Below the pieces are notes generated by a model. It worked only from the letters and a program-made list of their open reading frames with translations. It searched no databases and had not been told where the DNA came from. Positions 10,181 to 18,048 of a stretch of 59,938 nucleotides of DNA are shown here, one piece after another; the stretch's first letter is position 1, and each line of letters begins with the position of its first letter. Source of the stretch: Arsenophonus apicola (GTDB lineage Bacteria; Pseudomonadota; Gammaproteobacteria; Enterobacterales; Enterobacteriaceae); assembly GCF_020268605.1 (NCBI RefSeq), contig NZ_CP084224.1, forward strand, positions 1 to 59,938, in the 5' to 3' direction. Position numbers and translations under genes: made by a program.

Positions 10181-11623
10181 AGAACATAAGCACGCCTTTG
10201 GCGTGAGCATCGCGGCAAAGGCGCTCTATTTCTAGGCAATTCCCTTCTCGTCCTTTATACTCTGCTCTATGTACATCCCCAGACCTGCAAAACTGCTATT
10301 TCAATACGATGACGGATGGAACCTTTTCATCGAAAATAATCACGTAGATGAATGGCAACTACTCTCTTTCGAAAAGATGCTCGCCTGCAGCACCTGCGCT
10401 ATGGGCGTTCGCCGTTATTGCTGTTCTTCACCTGAATGCTCTCATTCACGCTTCTTTTGTCAAACCTGTAAATCCAAAGCCTGCAGTGCGTGTGGCCTCA
10501 AAGGCACCGAACAGTGGATTGCCCAGCAGCGCCATATTTTGCCGGATTGCGAATGGCAACATATTACCCTCACTATGCCTCACCTGCTTTGGCCTTTTTT
10601 TAACAATAACTGGTGCTTACTCAACCAACTCTTTCGCTGTGCAACCCGCGCCATGCTCAAACACGCCAAGCGCCAAGGCCTCGAAATTGGCATTTTTTGT
10701 GCGCTGCATACTTACGGTCGCCAACTCAATCAACATCCGCATATTCATTTATCCGTCACGCGTGGGGGACTCACTCAATATGACACCTGGAAACCGATTT
10801 TCTTTAAAAAGAAAGACGTTGAAAAGGTCTGGCGCAGTGCGGTCATTCGACTCCTTAGGGATAACTATTTTCAGTTACAACCCAATAAATTGCCTGGCTT
10901 CGGGCACATTCGCAATTATCAGACCTGGTGTCGTTACCTCAATGCCCAGTTTCAACGTTATTGGAAAGTACATTTTGCCAAAAAGACACGCGGGGCCTGG
11001 CATAATGTGAAATATCTGGGCCGTTATCTTAAACGTCCCCCTATCTCCGCTTCTCAATTGAAGCACTACAGCGGCGGCACCGTGGTTCATCATTACTATG
11101 ACCACCACAGCCAACAATACAGACGACAGACCTTATCCCAAGAAGAAATGATACGGCGTTATGTCAGTCATATCCCTGCGCGACATTTTAAGATGATCCG
11201 TTATTACGGTTTTTTAGCCAATCGCAAACGCGGGTGCTTATTACCGAAGGTGTATGAGGCGTTAGACATGATATCTCCTAATGTGCCTGAAAAACCTGGG
11301 TTTGGACCCTTATCAAAGGTTTTTTAAATACTGACCCGTACCAATGTATTTTATGTGGAAACCGATTGCGGTTTATGAGTGCGGAAAAAGGAATACACGC
11401 CGTCACTTTACTGTCAGAAAGGCGGGATAAAATGGTCAAAAAACGATGGTTACAAACCGCATCCTAGGAGCAGTGTGCCTATTATTAGGCTTTTAGATGA
11501 TAATTTAACCGAATTACTGTTCTCATGGTTAATCAACGAGAAAACTGTCAGAATTTAATAGAAATATTGAGTTCAAAACACCTCCATTAATGCCTTACTG
11601 TATTGATTGAGATTCCTAACCAT
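10181..11623 (+). mobile_element. IS91-like insertion sequence, full copy
   Basis: Starts in AGAACATAAGC and ends in GATTCCTAACCAT, followed by CAAG. There are no terminal inverted repeats and no target duplication, as expected for rolling-circle IS91-type elements. About 90 bases of leader precede the transposase, and about 300 bases follow it, including a TGGAAACCGATT repeat that matches the coding sequence. Confidence 0.82.
10269..11327 (+). CDS. IS91-family transposase
   Basis: 352 residues. The N-terminal third carries a zinc-binding Cys cluster (CSTCAMGVRRYCCSSPECSHSR, then CQTCKSKACSACG). A Rep-like HUH motif follows near residue 165 (HPHIHLSVTRGGL). The C-terminal part (NVKYLGRYLKRPPIS, HHYYDHHSQQYRR, RHFKMIRYYGFLANRKRG) matches the conserved block of the Y2 transposases that work by rolling-circle strand transfer. 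It is the only apparently active transposase in this region and could mobilise the island around it. Confidence 0.93.
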   Translation: MYIPRPAKLLFQYDDGWNLFIENNHVDEWQLLSFEKMLACSTCAMGVRRYCCSSPECSHSRFFCQTCKSKACSACGLKGTEQWIAQQRHILPDCEWQHITLTMPHLLWPFFNNNWCLLNQLFRCATRAMLKHAKRQGLEIGIFCALHTYGRQLNQHPHIHLSVTRGGLTQYDTWKPIFFKKKDVEKVWRSAVIRLLRDNYFQLQPNKLPGFGHIRNYQTWCRYLNAQFQRYWKVHFAKKTRGAWHNVKYLGRYLKRPPISASQLKHYSGGTVVHHYYDHHSQQYRRQTLSQEEMIRRYVSHIPARHFKMIRYYGFLANRKRGCLLPKVYEALDMISPNVPEKPGFGPLSKVF

Positions 11624-11710
11624 CAAGCAAATATTGGACTGTGGTCATCTAAAAATCCCATTGAGCCATGGCTGTGGCGCAAGCAGAAATCTGGCAAAAA
11701 ATCAGATTAA
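11624..11710 (+). pseudogene. Thermonuclease-like gene, 3' fragment
   Basis: 29 codons ending in TAA at 11710 encode QANIGLWSSKNPIEPWLWRK, followed by the QKSGKKSD tail. This is the C-terminus of the SNase-like protein whose first part ends at 4408; the paralogue at 42516-42981 has both parts joined. The end overlaps the 3' end of the convergent ProQ/FinO-like gene by nine bases. Confidence 0.85.
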
Positions 11711-12268
11711 AGGGTTGTGGAAATGGTTTTTTTTTAGTCTGGCCAGACGCTTTAAATTATCCTCAACATCTGCCTGGGTAACCTCGCCTGCCACCTGACC
11801 GTTTTTATCATAACGATTAGCGCCCAACTGGATAAGGGCGCGACAATCAGCGTGGTGTCCAATACTACCTAAACAGACTCTTAAGCGCCTTCTGGTTATC
11901 GGTAAGCACTTTTCCTTCACTTCTTGCCACATATCCTGCTGAATACCAATTTTCATCGGTCTCAGCTGATGTTCAGGAAACAGGTCTGGCCAAAAAATGC
12001 TGATTTGGGAAATTGCTTCTGCTAACGGCAACCGTTTTTTAGGCGGTTTCGTTGGTTTTGGGATTTTAATCTTAACAACAGGTTGAGACTTTTCAACCCG
12101 CTTTTGGGTCACTGGCTTAACAGGCTTTTGTGGTTTAGGTTTTTTCACCTGTTTTTTGGGCGCAGAATTCACCCAGACCTTTTTTCGGTACACGGGTGAG
12201 GATTTAGGTGTCGTTTCTTCAGAAACCCGTCTAGGGCGATTGAGGCTTAATTTCTGCCGCTCGGTCAT
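11702..12268 (-). CDS. ProQ/FinO-family RNA-binding protein, copy A
   Basis: 188 residues. A Lys/Pro-rich, very basic linker (about 15-75) precedes a ProQ/FinO domain (about 80-170) recognisable by LFPEHQLRPMKIGIQQDM, then RRRLRVCLGSIGH, ALIQLGANRYDKNGQVAGEVT. Members bind structured RNAs, mostly the 3' terminator hairpin of small RNAs; FinO controls F-plasmid transfer through FinP. It is transcribed just after the Rpn gene with a one-base gap, so the two are an operon. The last residues (KKNHFHNPLI) differ from copy B because the block was recombined onto the nuclease tail here. Confidence 0.85.
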   Translation of the reverse strand: MTERQKLSLNRPRRVSEETTPKSSPVYRKKVWVNSAPKKQVKKPKPQKPVKPVTQKRVEKSQPVVKIKIPKPTKPPKKRLPLAEAISQISIFWPDLFPEHQLRPMKIGIQQDMWQEVKEKCLPITRRRLRVCLGSIGHHADCRALIQLGANRYDKNGQVAGEVTQADVEDNLKRLARLKKNHFHNPLI

Positions 12269-12269
12269 T

Positions 12270-13223
12270 TTAGTCTTTAAACAGGTTTTTTAACTCAGAA
12301 TCCGTAAGGCTTGTGAATTTCATCACCGATTGTCTGTCCATGCCGCTTTCCAGCATTTGCCGAGCAATCTTTAGCGAGGCCTGTTTTTCGCCTTCCAGCT
12401 TGCCTTTCTGGATGCCTTCTTGCATTCCTTCCAGTTTGCCTTTTTGTATTCCTTCTTGAATACCCTCTTGTCTTAATCCTTGAGCGATGTTCATCAGTGC
12501 CTCCTCATGCTTCTCTGACTGTTTGGCTATCTCTTTGATTAACTTTGCTGGCTGTTCTGCATTACCTTCCTGTATGAGGTAATTAAACAACGTTATCACC
12601 TGATTATCGGAATAATAATTATACGATAATAATTTAACAATTTCACTCAGAAGCTCGGTCATATCCCGTCGGCGAATGTGCTTTTGGACTAATTCAAGCA
12701 AAGCCATTCGTTTGTGCTGCATAATTTCGCCATCGTCAAGCGTGGTCACATCAACCAGTCTAAACGGTTTGGTATAAATCTTTTCGGCAATATCCCGTCC
12801 GCTAAAGCAGTCTAGCCAATCTGTACTATAGGGATAAGGACTTTTTTCGCCCGTGTAAAACAGGATAGGAAAAACGAGTGGTAACTTTTTGTGGCCAGCC
12901 TCTAAATGTTTTTGCATCGCGGCCATACAATAACGCATCAGTCGCCATGCCATAAGCTTATCCGGTGTAGACTGGTGTTCAATCAGCAAATAGAAATAGC
13001 CTTTACCTTTTTCTGTTTTAACGGAGTACAAAATATCACTTTGATAGTTTTTCATCTCACTATCGATAAATGAACCTGATTCCACTTTGAGACTATTTAA
13101 GTCACAAAGTGATTTAATCTCATTAGGCAGCCAAATATCGAAGAAATCCTTAGCCGTCTCTTTTTCACTTAAAAACTGCTTAAATAGACTATCGTGGGGC
13201 GTTGGGGTGAATTTTTTACTCAT
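12270..13223 (-). CDS. Rpn-family recombination-promoting nuclease (PD-(D/E)XK), copy A
   Basis: 317 residues, with the family start TPTPHDSLFKQFLSEKETAKDFF. The nuclease centre is Asp63 in YQSDILYSV and Glu82-x-Gln84 in LLIEHQS. Rpn/YhgA-like proteins are metal-dependent DNases reported to promote RecA-independent recombination. The C-terminal third carries degenerate repeats (EGIQEGIQKGKLEGMQEGIQ) that differ in number from copy B. It begins an operon with the ProQ/FinO-like gene. Confidence 0.88.
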   Translation of the reverse strand: MSKKFTPTPHDSLFKQFLSEKETAKDFFDIWLPNEIKSLCDLNSLKVESGSFIDSEMKNYQSDILYSVKTEKGKGYFYLLIEHQSTPDKLMAWRLMRYCMAAMQKHLEAGHKKLPLVFPILFYTGEKSPYPYSTDWLDCFSGRDIAEKIYTKPFRLVDVTTLDDGEIMQHKRMALLELVQKHIRRRDMTELLSEIVKLLSYNYYSDNQVITLFNYLIQEGNAEQPAKLIKEIAKQSEKHEEALMNIAQGLRQEGIQEGIQKGKLEGMQEGIQKGKLEGEKQASLKIARQMLESGMDRQSVMKFTSLTDSELKNLFKD

Positions 13224-13300
13224 GATATTAATCTAATGAATGTTGGACGTTATTCCCTTAAAAAAGACCAGCGGATAGCTGGCCAACACCAGGGAAAATA

Positions 13301-13556
13301 TTGCCGTTGATTAACGGACAACGCCATAATAATAACATGGCATACTTAAGTCGTTATCGAATATTTCCAGAATACTAAACATTTATCCACTTTACAGAAG
13401 ATTTCAAATTTTGTTCACTAATTGCAATTTTAGAGTTGAATTATGGTAAAAACAGATTAAATTTGAAGGTGGAAATGTTTTCAAGCAAGATATCAAACAT
13501 GAGTTAATCTAGCTTCGTAAGTCACCCCTATCAGGTCTCCGGTAGGGGTGTTTTTT
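13301..13556 (+). ncRNA. Predicted small RNA with terminator, copy A
   Basis: The 330-bp gap between the Rpn gene and the hypothetical gene has no long frame but holds a + strand Rho-independent terminator at 13523-13556. A sigma70-like promoter fits upstream: TTGCCG at 13301, 18-bp spacer, CATAAT at 13325. The RNA would be about 220 nt. It contains an 11-codon frame (MFSSKISNMS, 13475-13507) after AAGGTGG that might be translated. The whole gap is conserved at 47318-47648. Promoter, RNA and function are inferred; the terminator is seen. Confidence 0.5.
13523..13556 (+). terminator. Rho-independent terminator of the predicted small RNA
   Basis: CACCCCTA (13523-13530) pairs with TAGGGGTG (13543-13550), followed by T6. 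On the other strand no T-run follows, so it serves + strand transcription, for which no protein gene exists. Confidence 0.85.
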
Positions 13557-13875
13557 AATTAATGGTATTGGAATTAGTGTTTATAAAAATTTTTCCGGTT
13601 GTCATGCTTTCGCAAATCTCTTCAAAATCATTAACATCAACAACATATATTGAGTCTGAATTTTTAGGAACAAAATAAAAATTTTTTGGTTTTATGGAAA
13701 TTTCTTCTGATTTTTTGTACTCAAAATCGCCAACTTCTAAAAACGTTGAAATTCCGTTATCAATGCAATAATCGGCTGCTTCATCGTAGGTATTGAAGAA
13801 TTTTGAAGAACTTTGATTATTAATATCAAAAACTAAAAAAGACTTAACTCCCAATGCGTTATTTGTTTTGTTCAT
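13555..13875 (-). CDS. Conserved hypothetical protein downstream of HU, copy A
   Basis: 106 residues, no family recognised. It has no signal peptide or membrane segment and is rather acidic, with KSFLVFDINNQSSSKFFNTYDEAADYC near the start. Its start overlaps the stop of the HU gene by four bases (ATGA), so the two are translationally coupled. Copy B at 47649 differs by one residue, implying selection or very recent duplication. Confidence 0.7.
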   Translation of the reverse strand: MNKTNNALGVKSFLVFDINNQSSSKFFNTYDEAADYCIDNGISTFLEVGDFEYKKSEEISIKPKNFYFVPKNSDSIYVVDVNDFEEICESMTTGKIFINTNSNTIN

Positions 13876-14144
13876 TTAACCGCATCTTTTAACTTTTGAC
13901 CCGCTTTAAAACTCGGTATGTTGGTACCCGCAATTTTAATTGCCTTGCCTGTTTGTGGGTTGTGTCCTTTTCTTTCTGCTCTTTGTTTAACCTGAAAACT
14001 GCCAAAGCCAACGAGCTGTACGCTGTTACCCGATTTCAAAGACTCGGTGATGGTTTCTGCGAAGGCATTAACCACCTTCTCTGCATCCTTCTTGGCTAAT
14101 CCTGATTTTTCACTCACTTTGTTGATGAGTTCTGTTTTATTCAT
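13872..14144 (-). CDS. hup: HU-family DNA-binding protein, copy A
   Basis: 90 residues. MNKTELINKVSEKSGLAKKDAEKVVNAF forms the N-terminal helices; the family signature GFGSFQVKQRAERKGHNPQTG is the start of the DNA-binding arms, followed by IPSFKAGQKLKDAVK. HU bends DNA and helps origin opening, so its position beside an iteron origin is sensible. ATG 14144 was chosen because TAGGTGC sits just upstream and the length then equals that of HU; the frame is open further upstream. Confidence 0.92.
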   Translation of the reverse strand: MNKTELINKVSEKSGLAKKDAEKVVNAFAETITESLKSGNSVQLVGFGSFQVKQRAERKGHNPQTGKAIKIAGTNIPSFKAGQKLKDAVK

Positions 14145-14261
14145 GTTGCACCTAAATGAATAGATTACGTTAATCCTAGTTATGCTAGCGGTAGTGACAC
14201 TATTGTACAATGACTAACTGTTAATTAATTTAAAAATCCATTTAAAAATATTAATCCCAAA

Positions 14262-14314
14262 CGCTCGCCGCAGCCTAGTGACCGAGCAACGCGAGTGAAC
14301 GGGCGAGGAAGCGG
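14262..14314. repeat. ColE1-origin-like palindromic element, copy 2
   Basis: Complement of a CCGCTTCCTCGCC...GGCGAGCG block; nearly identical and inverted relative to 17036-17089, so the two copies bracket replicon A. It resembles, from memory, the dyad next to the pMB1/ColE1 origin (CCGCTTCCTCGCTCACTGAC). Confidence 0.65.
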
Positions 14315-14399
14315 AATATCACCTCTACGTACATAGAAATTAGGTCTCTTTTGGTTAAAAAATAACCAAATGAAAATATCTAAAGCCAATGAATATTTT

Positions 14400-14790
14400 G
14401 AAGTGGTTATACCACTTTTATCAGAAAAGTTATCCACAGAGAATGGGGAAAAATTTCCGGTTAAATATAGTTATGTATAAGTTAAATAAGTTAAAGGAAT
14501 TTTTTTCTATTCATATTACTGAAATATAATAATTTTTTTCAAACTAAGGTTTTTGAAGTACGATATTTGGTTTTTGAAGTACGACTCATTGGTTTTTGAA
14601 GTACGTGTGAAAAAAGAGTTATACACAAAAAATGTCAGATAGTTTTGAATCTAATCTATCTAATTATTGACTTTGGTTTTTAAAGTACTATATTTGGTTT
14701 TTAAAATACGATGTTTTTTTTTCGAAAATCAGTTTTTGAAGTACGAAAATGGTTTTTGAAGTACGAAAAAAAACGAGCCACCAAAGTGAC
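14400..14790 (+). other. Replication origin A (DnaA box, AT-rich zone, iterons)
   Basis: A perfect DnaA box TTATCCACA is at 14430-14438, followed by an AT-rich stretch (14455-14545) and seven iterons up to 14765, just before the initiator gene. This is the classic layout of an iteron-controlled theta origin. The DnaA-box flank is shared with origin B at 48523. Confidence 0.85.
14548..14765 (+). repeat. Seven iterons of origin A (GGTTTTTGAAGTACG)
   Basis: Copies at 14548, 14569, 14591, 14675 (variant ending AGTACT), 14696 (variant AATACG), 14731 (first base A) and 14751. The first three are 21-22 bp apart, about two helical turns, so they lie on one DNA face. They should bind the initiator encoded at 14844. 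They share nothing obvious with the iterons of origin B. Confidence 0.9.
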
Positions 14791-14843
14791 GCAACACAAT
14801 GGTGGCTCTTACCAGCAACCCTAGGCAATGTAGGATTGAGGCT

Positions 14844-15776
14844 ATGATAAATCATACAATTAATCAGAGAGTACGCAACTTGAAAACGTTAAGGCCCCGT
14901 AAGCATGAGATAGATTTTTTTATTGCCGATGAGATAGAACTTTCCAGCTTTCGTGATGAAATGGCGAGTATGGAACATCCATTTTTCGCACTGAAAGCTG
15001 GAGATACAAAAGTACGCGAATACAAGAATGGATTTACTAAAGTAACAGTTCGCCCTGCTGCGGAAATTGGTTTAGCTACTGTCTTTGATAAAGATATTTG
15101 GATTTATGCTATATCAAAATTACAAGAGGCGATAAACAATAATCAGCCGATAAGTAGAACTGTCTGTTTTACTCCTTATGATTTTTTCGTCACGACAAAT
15201 AGAAGCAAAAGCGGAAAAGGCTATGATGATCTAAAGAAAGCGCTAAGACGTTTGAAAGGTACAACGATAGAAACAAATATTATTTATTCTGAAGAAAAGC
15301 AAGAAAGTATTGGTTTTGGCCTTATTGACAGCTGGAGAATTCTTGATGAAAAGAAAGGCCAACTTGATGTTGGCATGATAGAGGTAACATTACCTGACTG
15401 GTTGTATCAGGCGTTGCATAAGAAGAAAATGTTAAAAATAAGTCCAGATTATTTTCGAATACGTAAAGCTATAGACAGAAGACTTTACGAGATAGCTCGT
15501 AAGCATTGTGGTAATCAGGGTGAGTTTACAATAGCACTCGAAAAACTCCATTTAAAAACGGGCAGTACCTCCCTATTGAAAATGTTTAGGCATAATTTAA
15601 AGCAATTAGCTCAAACAAATGACCTACCCGACTATGAAGTTCTGTTTGATCCATTCTCAGACAAAGTAACTTTTAAAAATCGAAATCAAAATTGTACTAA
15701 AGTCGAAGCATCGCGCAAGAGAGAGAAAGGGAAGAAAGAGATTTTTAAGATTAAAAATAACATCTTAAAAAAGTAG
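14844..15776 (+). CDS. repA: Plasmid replication initiator protein, replicon A
   Basis: 310 residues of the replication initiator protein A family (RPA type): SFRDEMASMEHPFFALKAGD, then ATVFDKDIWIY, RLKGTTIETNI, GLIDSWRI, VTLPDWLY and SPDYFRIRKAIDRRLYEIARKHCGNQG. It should bind the upstream iterons and load the replisome. ATG 14844 was chosen because AGGA lies eight bases upstream and the context matches replicon B; the frame is open back to 14799. The last 110 bases are almost identical to the other initiator while the centre has diverged, so the genes are mosaic. Confidence 0.88.
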   Translation: MINHTINQRVRNLKTLRPRKHEIDFFIADEIELSSFRDEMASMEHPFFALKAGDTKVREYKNGFTKVTVRPAAEIGLATVFDKDIWIYAISKLQEAINNNQPISRTVCFTPYDFFVTTNRSKSGKGYDDLKKALRRLKGTTIETNIIYSEEKQESIGFGLIDSWRILDEKKGQLDVGMIEVTLPDWLYQALHKKKMLKISPDYFRIRKAIDRRLYEIARKHCGNQGEFTIALEKLHLKTGSTSLLKMFRHNLKQLAQTNDLPDYEVLFDPFSDKVTFKNRNQNCTKVEASRKREKGKKEIFKIKNNILKK

Positions 15777-15858
15777 TTTTTTAATCGTAAATGAATATTT
15801 TTTCACTTTTTTTAATATTAATTTAATATTAAAAAATAATTTTTATTAGCTTTCTTAT

Positions 15859-15884
15859 AAAAAAGCTGCTTTCGCGGCTTTTTT
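15859..15884. terminator. Bidirectional terminator between repA and the RHH gene
   Basis: AAAAAAGC and GCTTTTTT arms with a GC stem and TTTC loop; A- and T-runs on both sides allow use by both convergent genes. It overlaps the last codon of the gene on the minus strand. Confidence 0.8.
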
Positions 15885-16149
15885 ATTCTTTTCCACCTAC
15901 AGTTGTACCTTGATTTAGAATATGTCTAATTCCTATATTTATTAAAGCAGCTCGCGATAGGCCAGTTTCTTCTGCTTTTTTATCTAGCTGTTCTATTATT
16001 TCTGGAGTTATTGTGACTGTTATTTGTTGCTTTTTGCCTTTCTTTACTCCTTTTCTTTGTATTAAGGAATCTGGCGCTGAGTTGATAAATTTTTCTAGCG
16101 ATTTATCATGTTTTTCATCATTTCTTTTTGGGGGTTTTTGAATTGCCAT
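15883..16149 (-). CDS. Ribbon-helix-helix partner of ParA, replicon A
   Basis: 88 residues. A basic, flexible N-terminus is followed by an RHH-like domain (ITVTITPEIIEQLDKKAEETGLSRAALINIGIRHIL, about 43-78). Small RHH proteins of ParG/CopG type bind the centromere and stimulate the ParA ATPase. It lies 36 bases downstream of parA on the same strand, with TTTAATATTAAT repeats in the gap and upstream that may be its binding sites. Confidence 0.7.
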   Translation of the reverse strand: MAIQKPPKRNDEKHDKSLEKFINSAPDSLIQRKGVKKGKKQQITVTITPEIIEQLDKKAEETGLSRAALINIGIRHILNQGTTVGGKE

Positions 16150-16181
16150 TTAATATTAATCCAATGTTGTTTTAATATGAA
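16145..16181. repeat. TTAATATT repeats between parA and the RHH gene
   Basis: TTTAATATTAAT at the RHH start and a TTTTAATATG variant close by; similar motifs occur at 15808-15834 and 16843-16935. Likely operator or centromere half-sites. Confidence 0.45.
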
Positions 16182-16185
16182 TATG

Positions 16186-16830
16186 CTATTTATATAATAT
16201 ATTCATAATAGTATGTAATTCTTTGTTTGCCTTCTCATCTTGAGGTTTTATTTCAAAAACACATAACCCCGATCCAGCTGCATTAGAAAAAGCTTTTCTA
16301 CCAACAATATGATGCGGGATAAATTTAAGTTCTGGATAATCTAAAATAATTTCTGACGCATCTTTATTATCTATAGAGTTAGGATTAGCATCAGCAGCAT
16401 TAATGATGCAATACACTTGTAGTCCATCTCTAATACTTCTGGCTTCTGAAATTAAATCTGATATGTCTTGTAGTGCCCAAACATCAAAACTGCCAGGGCG
16501 ATAAGGAATTAGAAGAATATCACTTAAAATAAGCGCGGCTCTTAGTGCAGTCGAGTCTCTACCTCCGGCATCAATAATGACATCATCATATTTATCTTTT
16601 TGCTGCAGTAACTGAGAACGAAGAATTGGCCCGTCAGAATATGATGAGCATGCGATACCTGGAGTAATTTCGTTATTAGCGCGGATACTAATTGCTGTTT
16701 GTGCTGTTTTTTGTCGATCGGCATCAATCAAAAAAACATCTTTTCCTTGTATTGCTCTGGCGGCTGCTATATTTATAGCTAGAGTTGTTTTTCCAACACC
16801 CCCTTTGGTATTTCCGACAGTTAATATCAT
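16186..16830 (-). CDS. parA: ParA-family partition ATPase, replicon A
   Basis: 214 residues, short (ParF-like) ParA without an N-terminal DNA-binding domain. Deviant Walker A is TKGGVGKTTLAINIAAA near the start, Walker A' follows at VFLIDADRQKTAQ, and Walker B is DDVIIDAGGRDS. It positions plasmid copies before division with its small partner. The gene reads away from repA. Upstream AT-rich TTAATATT repeats are likely the autoregulatory site and centromere. Confidence 0.9.
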   Translation of the reverse strand: MILTVGNTKGGVGKTTLAINIAAARAIQGKDVFLIDADRQKTAQTAISIRANNEITPGIACSSYSDGPILRSQLLQQKDKYDDVIIDAGGRDSTALRAALILSDILLIPYRPGSFDVWALQDISDLISEARSIRDGLQVYCIINAADANPNSIDNKDASEIILDYPELKFIPHHIVGRKAFSNAAGSGLCVFEIKPQDEKANKELHTIMNILYK

Positions 16831-16842
16831 GCCAATTTCACC

Positions 16843-16935
16843 TTATTTTAATATTAATTAAATATTATTATAGTCTTAAAAAAAAATGAAACAAGTTTAA
16901 AATAATTTATTTTTAATATTTAATTAATACTAAAA
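16843..16935. promoter_or_regulatory. Candidate par operator/centromere of replicon A
   Basis: Upstream of parA several copies of TTTAATATTAATTAAATATT-like sequence occur, in an AT-only stretch. Repeats of this kind before a ParF/ParG-type operon usually serve as both parS and operator. The repeats are seen; their use is inferred. Confidence 0.5.
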
Positions 16936-17035
16936 ATATATCCTTTTGTTTGAGCTAATTTCCCATTTTATGCAATTGAGTTAATGTTTTTTTGATTTCC
17001 AAGTGACCATGCTCTTCTTAAATTTCGGTTATCTT

Positions 17036-17089
17036 CCGCTTCCTCGCCCGTTTGCTCGCGTTGCTCGGTCACTTGGCTGTGGCGAGCGG
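17036..17089. repeat. ColE1-origin-like palindromic element, copy 3
   Basis: CCGCTTCCTCGCCCGTTTGC, then TCGCGTTGCTCGGTCAC and TGTGGCGAGCGG. It is the inverted partner of 14262-14314 and shares its ends with the pMB1/ColE1 dyad. Confidence 0.65.
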
Positions 17090-17329
17090 TGGGTGTTTTA
17101 ATTTTAAGGATTTTTTGGATGGTTTTTTGTTAATTCGGTTTCCTCAAATTAGATTGCGAGCACCGAACAGCGTTGACGAGGAAGAGGAGGTTAATCTGTT
17201 GCTACTGAGTTTTCTGAAAATATTTTCGAAAGATTTAAGATAAGAATAACGAATTTAGTGTTTACAAGGCTTATAGCCAATATTAATACCGCTAGGCAGT
17301 ATTTAAAATCATTGTGTTGGGTATTCAAA

Positions 17330-17371
17330 TTACCGTTGAGAAGTATTTAAGTTACCGCCAAGAAGTATAAC
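17330..17371 (+). repeat. Two imperfect repeats upstream of the RepL-like gene
   Basis: TTACCGTTGAGAAGTATTT (from 17330) and TTACCGCCAAGAAGTATAA (from 17352), 22 bp apart, with further AGTATTTA copies nearby (17298, 17408). They may be operator or initiator sites. Confidence 0.4.
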
Positions 17372-17469
17372 TATAATTAATAGGTATCTTTAATACTTTA
17401 AAAAAAGTATTTACAGAAAGCGGTTTTATTACTATGATACTTATAAATCGGTATTTAATGGAGAGTTTA

Positions 17470-17874
17470 ATGGCTTCAACGTATATAGATCATCTTACTG
17501 GCGAGATTTTAACAGAACCTGAATTTGTTAAGGTTTATATACGTGATCTGTGTCGTGTTAAAGGGATAAATGCCACTCAATATAAAATTTTTAATTTCAT
17601 GTTATTAAACATGAACTATGAAAACGTTGTTGCTTACGGTTCGAAAACTAAAGCTGCTTTTTTGAAGGCAAACGATCTTAAATTACAAACTTTCAATAAT
17701 AATATTAATTTTTTGATTTTTGCTGGTTTAATAGAACGAATTAGCAGAGGTGAATTTAGAGTAAATAAAAAATATGCTGTGAAAGTTGATTGGACAAGAG
17801 TTCAGTCGATTGAATGGACATCGGTTTACAGCAGAAATGGTATATCAGATAAAGTTAAAATTAACCAAGGATAA
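17470..17874 (+). CDS. RepL-like replication/winged-helix protein
   Basis: 134 residues: FVKVYIRDLCRVKGINATQYKIFNFMLLNMNYENVV, then a helix-turn-helix (LKANDLKLQTFNNNINFLIFAGLIERISRGEFRVNKKYAVKVDW). This pattern matches RepL-type plasmid replication proteins (single winged-helix). Start ATG 17470 has GGAGAG seven bases upstream and begins MASTYIDHLTGEIL; the frame is open to 17434. It could be a third initiator or a regulator; family assignment is from motif memory only. Confidence 0.6.
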   Translation: MASTYIDHLTGEILTEPEFVKVYIRDLCRVKGINATQYKIFNFMLLNMNYENVVAYGSKTKAAFLKANDLKLQTFNNNINFLIFAGLIERISRGEFRVNKKYAVKVDWTRVQSIEWTSVYSRNGISDKVKINQG

Positions 17875-17949
17875 TTTGCGCGCTGACTGAACGGGAGGCA
17901 ACCCGAACAGCCAGCTAACCCTAAACCTACATTAGATAGGAGTAAGGCT

Positions 17950-18048
17950 ATGAAAAAGTCTACCTTCCGAGTGCTTGTCTGTGAAGCACCAAAACATACA
18001 ATCGTATTGTTTTCCCGTTTGTCCCGCAATTTGACCCTGGTAATTTAG
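17950..18048 (+). CDS. Short open frame of unknown meaning
   Basis: 32 codons, MKKSTFRVLVCEAPKHTIVL and more, with AGGAG ten bases before the ATG. It runs into the recombination junction with the pyocin fragment at 18027, so its original 3' end is lost. No family recognised; possibly a cut gene. Confidence 0.3.
   Translation: MKKSTFRVLVCEAPKHTIVLFSRLSRNLTLVI

Larger units (their letters stand above)
4411..11623. mobile_element. Composite island bounded by two IS91-like copies, inserted in the nuclease gene
   Basis: Two directly repeated IS91-like elements (4411-5285, internally deleted; 10181-11623, full) flank a MITE, an autotransporter gene and a split IS630 gene. Left of the island is the first part of the nuclease gene; right of it are the last 29 codons. 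The uninterrupted paralogue at 42516-42981 shows the ancestral junction, from which about four bases (ACGG) are missing. The right junction reads AACCAT then CAAG, one of the two tetranucleotide targets (GAAC/CAAG) known for IS91. Confidence 0.8.

Noticed and set aside
10348..11010. A 220-codon + strand frame inside the IS91-like transposase
   Set aside because: It is an out-of-frame shadow; the zinc and HUH motifs are in the other frame.
13475..13507. MFSSKISNMS mini-frame after AAGGTGG as a separate gene
   Set aside because: Too short to support as coding; kept only as a note within the predicted small RNA.
14225..14437. A 70-codon frame on the minus strand
   Set aside because: It covers the ColE1-like palindrome and DnaA box; no ribosome site and no protein-like composition.
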